64,000 nt of DNA from Oscillibacter sp. PC13 (GTDB lineage Bacteria; Bacillota; Clostridia; Oscillospirales; Oscillospiraceae). Under the pieces are notes generated by a model that did no database searches, had not been told where the DNA came from, and saw only the letters and a list, made by a program, of their open reading frames with translations. The stretch spans positions 1-64,000 of the forward strand of contig NZ_FOXE01000018.1 in NCBI RefSeq assembly GCF_900115635.1. The letters are read 5' to 3'. The first letter of the stretch is position 1, and each line of letters opens with the position of its first letter. The translations under genes were made by a program, and so were the position numbers. Positions 58,882 to 64,000 of this stretch are shown piece after piece.

Positions 58882-61128
58882 ATGCCAAAGAAGAAACCGC
58901 CCGAGACGGGCAAACCCAAAGTCAATAACCCCAACGTCCTGGGCCTCCACGCCCAGGTGGTGGAACAGCCCATCACCGACACCCTGGAGACCAACTATAT
59001 GCCCTACGCCATGAGCGTCATCGTCTCCCGGGCCATCCCGGAGATCGACGGCTTCAAGCCCTCCCACCGGAAGCTTCTGTACACCATGTACAAGATGGGG
59101 CTTTTGACGGGGGCACGGACCAAGTCCGCCAACATCGTGGGCCAGACCATGCGCTTAAATCCCCACGGGGATGCCGCCATCTATGACACCATGGTGCGTC
59201 TCTCCAAAGGCTATGGTGCCCTGCTGACGCCCTTTGTGGACTCCAAGGGCAACTTCGGCAAATCCTATTCCCGGGACATGTCCTGGGCCGCTCCCCGATA
59301 CACGGAGGCGAAGCTCACCGCCATCTGCGGCGAGATCTTCCGGGACATCGACGCCGACACCGTGGACTTTGTGGACAACTACGACAACACCATGAAGGAG
59401 CCGGCCCTGCTGCCCACCACCTTCCCCAACATTCTGGTGTCCGCCAACAGCGGCATCGCGGTGGGCATGGCTTCCCAATTCTGCGGGTTTAATCTGAAGG
59501 AAGTCTGCGACAGCACCATCGCCTTTCTGAAAAACCCGGACTGCGACTTGACGGAAACGCTGCTGGCCCCGGACTTTCCAACCGGCGGCGAGCTGATCTG
59601 CGATCCTGCCGCCCTCCGGGAGATCTATGAAACCGGCCGGGGCAGCGTCCGGGTCCGGGCGAAATACCGTTATGTCAAAGAGGAAAACCTGATCGAAATT
59701 TACGAGATTCCCTATTCCACCACGGTGGAGGCAATTCTGGACAAGGTGGCCGAGCTGATCAAGGCCGGCCGCGCCAAGGAGATCGCCGACATGCGGGATG
59801 AGACGGATCTCTCCGGGCTGAAGCTGGCCATCGACCTGAAGCGGGGCGTGGATCCGGACAAGCTGATGACCAAGCTTTATAAGCAGACGCCTCTGGAGGA
59901 CTCCTTCGCCTGTAACTTCAACGTTCTGATCGCCGGAATTCCGCGGGTGCTGGGCGTCCGTTCCATTCTGGAGGAGTGGACCGCCTGGCGCACGGAGTCC
60001 GTCCGGCGCCGGACCTACTTCGTCATGGCCAAAAAGCAGGACAAGCTGCACCTGCTGAAGGGCCTCAAGCGCATTCTGCTGGACATCGACAAGGCCATCA
60101 AAATCATCCGGGAGACGGAGGAGGAGGCCGAAGTCATTCCCAACCTGATGATTGGCTTCGGCATTGATCAGATCCAGGCGGAGTATGTGGCGGAGATCAA
60201 GCTCCGCAACATCAACAAAGAATATATTCTCAAGCGGGTCAACGAGACCGCCGCCCTTCAGGATGAGATTGCGGATCTGGAGGATATTCTGCAAAGCCCC
60301 CAGCGTGTCCGGAAAATCATTGTGGGAGAGTTGTCGGAAGTGGCTAAAAAATACGGCGAGCCACGCCGCACCTCCATTGCTTACAGCCATGAGATCGAAG
60401 TCTACACGGAGGAGGACGCAGTGGAGGATTATCCGGTCCATGTGTTCTTGTCCAGGGAGGGTTACTTCAAGAAAATTACACCCGCCTCCCTCCGCATGAG
60501 CGGAGAGCAGAAGTTCAAGGACGGGGACGGCCTTCGGCAGACCTTTGAAACCACCAACAGTGCGGAGATCATGTTCTTCACGGATCGCTGCCAGGTGTAC
60601 AAAACCCGCCTCAGTGACTTTGACGATGCCAAAGCCAGTGTTCTGGGTGATTACCTACCCGCCAAGCTCAGCATGGATGCCGGAGAGTCCGTCATTTACG
60701 CGGTGCTGCCCAGTCCGGACTACGCCGGAGCACTGCTGTTCTTCTTCGAAAACGGAAAGGCCGCCCGGGTGGAGCTGAAGGCCTATCAGACTACCTCCAA
60801 CCGCCGCAAGCTCACCGGCGCCTATTCTGACAAGGCGCCCCTGTGCTGCATCCGCCGCATTGACGCGGACTGTGAGCTGGCAGTTTATTCCACAGAGCCC
60901 CGGTGCCTGATTTTCCACACGGCGCTTCTGGCACCGAAAACCACCCGCACAACGCAGGGCGTGGCCGTGATGAACCTGAAGCCCAAATATCATTTGGACC
61001 GGGTTATGCCGCCGGAGGAAACCTCTATCGTCCATCAAACCCGCTACCGCGTGCGGGCCATTCCCGCAGCGGGGGCGCTGGTTCGGGAAGAAGACTCCGA
61101 GGAGCAGCAGCTTGGCCTGCTGGAGTAG
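58882..61128 (+). CDS. Divergent type IIA DNA topoisomerase, GyrA/ParC-like subunit
   Basis: 748 aa. Seen: EIDGFKPSHRKLLYTMY, the QRDR-like LNPHGDAAIYDTMVRLSKG, and catalytic Tyr in WAAPRYTEAKLTAI; then a C-terminal domain of weak beta-pinwheel type. It is shorter than GyrA (about 820) and has no clear GyrA-box QRRGGKG, hinting at Topo IV-like rather than supercoiling activity. It pairs with the B-like gene at 52942, split from it by three accessory genes. Start ATG 58882; a TAAGGA lies upstream. Whether the pair assembles in vivo is inference. Confidence 0.9.
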   Translation: MPKKKPPETGKPKVNNPNVLGLHAQVVEQPITDTLETNYMPYAMSVIVSRAIPEIDGFKPSHRKLLYTMYKMGLLTGARTKSANIVGQTMRLNPHGDAAIYDTMVRLSKGYGALLTPFVDSKGNFGKSYSRDMSWAAPRYTEAKLTAICGEIFRDIDADTVDFVDNYDNTMKEPALLPTTFPNILVSANSGIAVGMASQFCGFNLKEVCDSTIAFLKNPDCDLTETLLAPDFPTGGELICDPAALREIYETGRGSVRVRAKYRYVKEENLIEIYEIPYSTTVEAILDKVAELIKAGRAKEIADMRDETDLSGLKLAIDLKRGVDPDKLMTKLYKQTPLEDSFACNFNVLIAGIPRVLGVRSILEEWTAWRTESVRRRTYFVMAKKQDKLHLLKGLKRILLDIDKAIKIIRETEEEAEVIPNLMIGFGIDQIQAEYVAEIKLRNINKEYILKRVNETAALQDEIADLEDILQSPQRVRKIIVGELSEVAKKYGEPRRTSIAYSHEIEVYTEEDAVEDYPVHVFLSREGYFKKITPASLRMSGEQKFKDGDGLRQTFETTNSAEIMFFTDRCQVYKTRLSDFDDAKASVLGDYLPAKLSMDAGESVIYAVLPSPDYAGALLFFFENGKAARVELKAYQTTSNRRKLTGAYSDKAPLCCIRRIDADCELAVYSTEPRCLIFHTALLAPKTTRTTQGVAVMNLKPKYHLDRVMPPEETSIVHQTRYRVRAIPAAGALVREEDSEEQQLGLLE

Positions 61129-61138
61129 ACGGCGTCTT

Positions 61139-62005
61139 ATGGAATCAGTGAGAAAAGCCATTTTATCTTACGGCATGATTGCCCTTGGATCCCTGTTGTT
61201 TGCCCTGTCCTTCGATTGGTTTTTCCTGCCCAACCAGATTGCCATGGGCGGCGTAACAGGCCTCGCCCAGGTCATCAATGCCATCTTCCCCCAGGTGGGC
61301 GTGGGAATTGCTGCAATGGTGCTGAATATCCCTCTGTTTTTGGCTGGCTGGAAATTTATCGGCTTTCACCTGCTGGCCTCCTCTCTGTTCTCCATGGCGG
61401 TCAGTTCCCTGGCCATTGATGTGATTGCGGAACTGTACACCTTTTCCCCCATGGATCCCATGTTGGCAACCCTCTGCGGCGGCGCCCTGATGGGGCTTGG
61501 CTTCGGCTTGGTTTTTTCCCAGGGCGCCACCTCCGGCGGAACCGATATTGTTGCCAAGCTTTTAAAGCTGGTTTTTCCGTGGCTTCCCCTTGGAAAGCTG
61601 ATGCTGCTGCCGGATGGCCTGGTGCTGGCATTGGTAGCCTTGGCGTTTGGCAGCGTAGAATCTGCTTTGTACGGCCTGGTCGCGCTTTTTATCATGTCCC
61701 GCATAACGGATGCCGTGCTCTATGGTCTTGACACCTCCAAAGTGGCCTATATTATATCCGACCACTGGAGAACGCTCTCCGACACACTTTTGCGGGAGCA
61801 AAACCGCGGTGTCACTCTCCTCCAAGGCGAGGGTGCATACACCGGAGATTCCAAGTGGGTTCTGCTGGTGGCCTTCAAGCAAACGGAGATTGTGGAAATC
61901 AAACGTTTGGTGCACCGCATCGATCCCGCCGCGTTTCTCATTGTGTGCGACGCCCATGATGTGCTGGGCGAGGGCTTCGGGGAATATCAAAAAGAAGAAC
62001 TTTAA
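61139..62005 (+). CDS. YitT family membrane protein (first copy)
   Basis: 288 aa. Seen: five hydrophobic spans with NQIAMGGVTGLAQVIN and FSQGATSGGTDIVAKLL, then a C-terminal DUF2179 domain (about 215-288; RGVTLLQGEGAYTGDSK and CDAHDVLGEGFGEYQKE). Family of unknown function in Firmicutes. Starts 10 bases after the topoisomerase stop, with a weak ribosome site. Close paralogue follows. Confidence 0.88.
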   Translation: MESVRKAILSYGMIALGSLLFALSFDWFFLPNQIAMGGVTGLAQVINAIFPQVGVGIAAMVLNIPLFLAGWKFIGFHLLASSLFSMAVSSLAIDVIAELYTFSPMDPMLATLCGGALMGLGFGLVFSQGATSGGTDIVAKLLKLVFPWLPLGKLMLLPDGLVLALVALAFGSVESALYGLVALFIMSRITDAVLYGLDTSKVAYIISDHWRTLSDTLLREQNRGVTLLQGEGAYTGDSKWVLLVAFKQTEIVEIKRLVHRIDPAAFLIVCDAHDVLGEGFGEYQKEEL

Positions 62006-62090
62006 AGACAGCAGCCGTGCAGAAAGAAGTCAGAAACGGTATATTCCCCAGGGCGGCAAATCGCCCCCTCGGCATAATCAGAGGTGTTTT

Positions 62091-62948
62091 ATGAAACAAA
62101 AGCTGAAGTCCTATGGAATCGTAGCTCTGGGTGCCCTGCTCATCGCCCTGTCTGTCGACTGCTTTTTTGCGTCAAATCAGCTGAATACCGGCGGCGTGAC
62201 AGGCCTTGCCCTGATTGTCAACGCCCTGTTTCCCCGGATTAGCGTGGGAACGGCGTCCTTTGCCGTCAATTTACCTCTGTTTTTAATCGGCTGGAAGCTG
62301 CTCGGCTTCCATATGCTGGCTTCTTCCTTATTCTGTGTCACGGTGCTCTCTGTCTCTATTGACGTCATGATGGCGCTGTGGCCGGTCCCTTCCATGGATC
62401 CCATGCTGGCGGCCCTTTTCGGCGGTGCTGTCATGGGATTGGGCGTGGGCTTCATCTTCAGCCAAGGTGCAACTTCCGGTGGATCCAGCATTTTGGCCAG
62501 GCTGCTCCGGCTGAAGTTCCCTTGGCTTCCCTTGGGAACATTGATGCTTGTGCCGGACTTTATTATTTTGGCAATGTCCGCTGCCGTTTTCGGCCGGTTT
62601 GAGCTGATTTTGTACAGCGTCGTATCGCTTTATGTATCCGCCAAGGTGACGGATATGGTGCTTTACGGCCTGGATACCTCCAAGGTGGCCTATATTGTCT
62701 CCAACCGCTGGCACGACATTACGGACGTCCTGCTGCAGAAGCTGAACCGCGGCGTCACGCTGCTTCGGGGTGAGGGGGCCTATACCGGCGAGGAAAAGCG
62801 GGTGTTGCTGGTGGCTTTTAAGCAAAAGGAAATTGTAGAGATTAAACGGGTCGTCCACAACATCGATCCCGGCGCCTTTCTGATTGTGTGTGATGCGCAT
62901 GATGTACTGGGTGAAGGGTTCGGGGAATATCAAAAGGAGGAATTTTAA
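62091..62948 (+). CDS. YitT family membrane protein (second copy)
   Basis: 285 aa, the same layout: NQLNTGGVTGLALIVN, FSQGATSGGSSILARLL and the DUF2179 tail RGVTLLRGEGAYTGEEK. It shares most of its C-terminal residues with the first copy, ending in GEGFGEYQKEEF versus GEGFGEYQKEEL, so a tandem duplication is likely. ATG at 62091 follows AGAGGTG. Gap to the first copy is 85 bases. Confidence 0.88.
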   Translation: MKQKLKSYGIVALGALLIALSVDCFFASNQLNTGGVTGLALIVNALFPRISVGTASFAVNLPLFLIGWKLLGFHMLASSLFCVTVLSVSIDVMMALWPVPSMDPMLAALFGGAVMGLGVGFIFSQGATSGGSSILARLLRLKFPWLPLGTLMLVPDFIILAMSAAVFGRFELILYSVVSLYVSAKVTDMVLYGLDTSKVAYIVSNRWHDITDVLLQKLNRGVTLLRGEGAYTGEEKRVLLVAFKQKEIVEIKRVVHNIDPGAFLIVCDAHDVLGEGFGEYQKEEF

Positions 62949-62949
62949 A

Positions 62950-63549
62950 ATGGCAGACTTACAGAAAGCGGCCAAAGCATTGGAGGAGCGCGGTTACACC
63001 GTACATATGTTTTCTACCGCGGCGGAGGCCGCGGAGTGGCTGAACGCCAAAATTGACGGCACCACCGTAGGCTTTGGCGGATCCGCCACCCTGCGGGACA
63101 TGGGCCTTTACGAAGCGCTCTCCACCCACAACACCGTCCATTGGCACTGGAAGAGCAACGATGATATGGCCGCGCGCCATGCGGCCATGACTGACCGGGT
63201 TTACTGTACCTCCGTCAATGCCTTGGCGGAAAGCGGAGAGATGGTCAGCATCGACGGCATGGGCAACCGGCTTGCCAGCATGCTGTTTGGGCACGAGACC
63301 ATCTATTACGTCATTGGCCGGAATAAGCTTGCCCCCACCTATGAGGAGGCCGTCTGGCGTGCCAGAAACGTGGCCGCTCCCCGGCGGGCACAGCAAATGG
63401 GGAGGAAGACGCCCTGCGCCATAAAGGCCGACCGCTGTTATGACTGCAAAAGCCCGGACCGTGTCTGCCGCGGGATGACAACGCTGTGGGCGCCCATGAC
63501 CGGAATGTCTGCGGAGGTTCTTTTAATCGACGAGGAGCTGGGACTTTAA
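62950..63549 (+). CDS. LUD domain protein (LutC/YkgG-like)
   Basis: 199 aa. Seen: N-terminal helix, then the family core TVGFGGSATLRDMGLYEAL, DRVYCTSVNALAESGEMVSIDGMGN-like strand (with the DG...N signature) and GRNKLAPTYEEAVWRARN; the C-terminal tail has CYDCKSPDRVC, four Cys that could bind iron-sulfur or zinc. Known: LUD proteins are tied to lactate utilisation operons, but no lutA/lutB are near, so the role is open. ATG at 62950 after AGGAGG overlapping the end of the second YitT gene. Confidence 0.82.
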   Translation: MADLQKAAKALEERGYTVHMFSTAAEAAEWLNAKIDGTTVGFGGSATLRDMGLYEALSTHNTVHWHWKSNDDMAARHAAMTDRVYCTSVNALAESGEMVSIDGMGNRLASMLFGHETIYYVIGRNKLAPTYEEAVWRARNVAAPRRAQQMGRKTPCAIKADRCYDCKSPDRVCRGMTTLWAPMTGMSAEVLLIDEELGL

Positions 63550-63622
63550 CCGGCAGGTTTGCCGCACGAATGTTGTCGTTCCCGGCATCAATCCATGCTG
63601 ATTGGAAAAGGAGGCGTACCCT

Positions 63623-64000
63623 GTGCATAAAAAAGGCTGGATTGCTGTCCTGCTGTTCGCATGCCTGACTCTGGCAGGGTGTTCCTCTCTGCTGGAGCGG
63701 GAGTACAGTACCGCAGAACCACACAGCAGCAAATTTTGGGAGAGTGAGATTGCCGACACCCTGCGGGCGGAGAATTATCAGGACATCGTCAACGACCTTT
63801 TGATTCTAATCAGTCAGCACACGGAAACCGCCGCGCTGCGTCTCTATAATTACGAGGATGATATCACCGTGGCAGAGATTCTGGAGAAGGCCACCACAGA
63901 GGTTCAGCAGGAGACCTCTATGGGCGCCTATGCGGTGGAGTATATCACTTCCTCCAGTCAGTCTCAGCGAAGCTATTATGAGGTCTCCATTCAAATCGGT
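63623..64000 (+). CDS. Lipoprotein, partial at the window edge
   Basis: GTG at 63623 after AAAAGGAGG opens a frame that continues to the end of the window (126 codons seen). Seen: positively charged N-terminus HKKGW, hydrophobic stretch IAVLLFACLTL and lipobox LAGC, so the Cys at residue 20 is probably lipidated. The rest is soluble and mixed. Not recognised; C-terminus is outside the window. Confidence 0.75.
   Translation, partial: MHKKGWIAVLLFACLTLAGCSSLLEREYSTAEPHSSKFWESEIADTLRAENYQDIVNDLLILISQHTETAALRLYNYEDDITVAEILEKATTEVQQETSMGAYAVEYITSSSQSQRSYYEVSIQIG

Noticed and set aside
1..64000. CRISPR arrays, IS elements, prophage or integrated plasmid genes
   Set aside because: No repeat-spacer pattern, transposase, integrase or phage structural gene was found in the window.

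Overview
The window is a stretch of a moderately GC-rich, spore-forming, strictly anaerobic gut Firmicute. The most likely home is Oscillospiraceae/Ruminococcaceae (the Flavonifractor, Intestinimonas, Lawsonibacter and Oscillibacter kind). The pointers are spoVAC, superoxide reductase, a ferredoxin-linked branched-chain 2-oxoacid oxidoreductase, two acyl-CoA:carboxylate CoA-transferases, type III glutamine synthetase, T-box leaders and strong AGGAGG ribosome sites. This assignment is inference from gene content; no 16S gene is present. No tRNA, rRNA, CRISPR array, transposase or prophage was seen.

Layout. 1-4.9 kb: a haloacid-dehalogenase-like hydrolase divergent from a LysR regulator, a flavodoxin with a palindromic operator and a long structured leader, and a CoA-transferase. 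4.9-9.0 kb (minus): DUF1846 protein, Tex and a small zincin. 9.2-16.4 kb: purA, purB, an Asn T-box with asnB, and glnN, a nitrogen and purine block. 16.7-18.8 kb: a second CoA-transferase and a zinc-dependent phospholipase C-like protein. 18.8-27.3 kb: a complete shikimate/Phe/Tyr operon (aroF-tyrA-aroB-aroA-aroC-pheA-aroE::aroK-aroQ) headed by a Tyr/Phe-rich leader peptide and a classical four-segment attenuator. 27.3-30.6 kb (minus): cstA with an unknown partner, and a FadR-type regulator. 30.7-35.6 kb: a P-loop ATPase, four subunits of a VOR-type 2-oxoacid:ferredoxin oxidoreductase, then a Leu T-box and ilvE. 35.7-39.8 kb (minus): a MoxR ATPase/VWA/LRR operon. 40-41.9 kb: a YtrA-type GntR regulator with an ABC exporter and a 32-codon ORF. 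42-49.2 kb (minus): CmpB-like membrane protein, CNNM/CorC-type protein with a terminator-ended leader, SLH/NAGPA surface protein and HemW. 49.3-52.5 kb: lone spoVAC, a fluoride riboswitch driving a cation/proton antiporter, an XRE membrane regulator and superoxide reductase. 52.9-61.1 kb: a divergent type IIA topoisomerase pair split by a frameshifted GIY-YIG gene, a diguanylate cyclase and two envelope genes. 61.1-64 kb: two tandem YitT proteins, a LUD protein and the start of a lipoprotein.

How it works together. Amino-acid supply is controlled by RNA at each entry point: Asn by T-box, Leu by T-box and Phe/Tyr by leader-peptide attenuation. IlvE transaminates branched-chain amino acids and VOR next to it oxidises the resulting 2-oxoacids to acyl-CoA with reduced ferredoxin, while the CoA-transferases exchange acyl-CoA with acetate, a consistent picture of amino-acid fermentation. 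The strongest novelty candidate is the Tyr/Phe attenuator at 18911-19076; the fluoride riboswitch at 51100-51190 and the unassigned leader at 44411-44588 follow.
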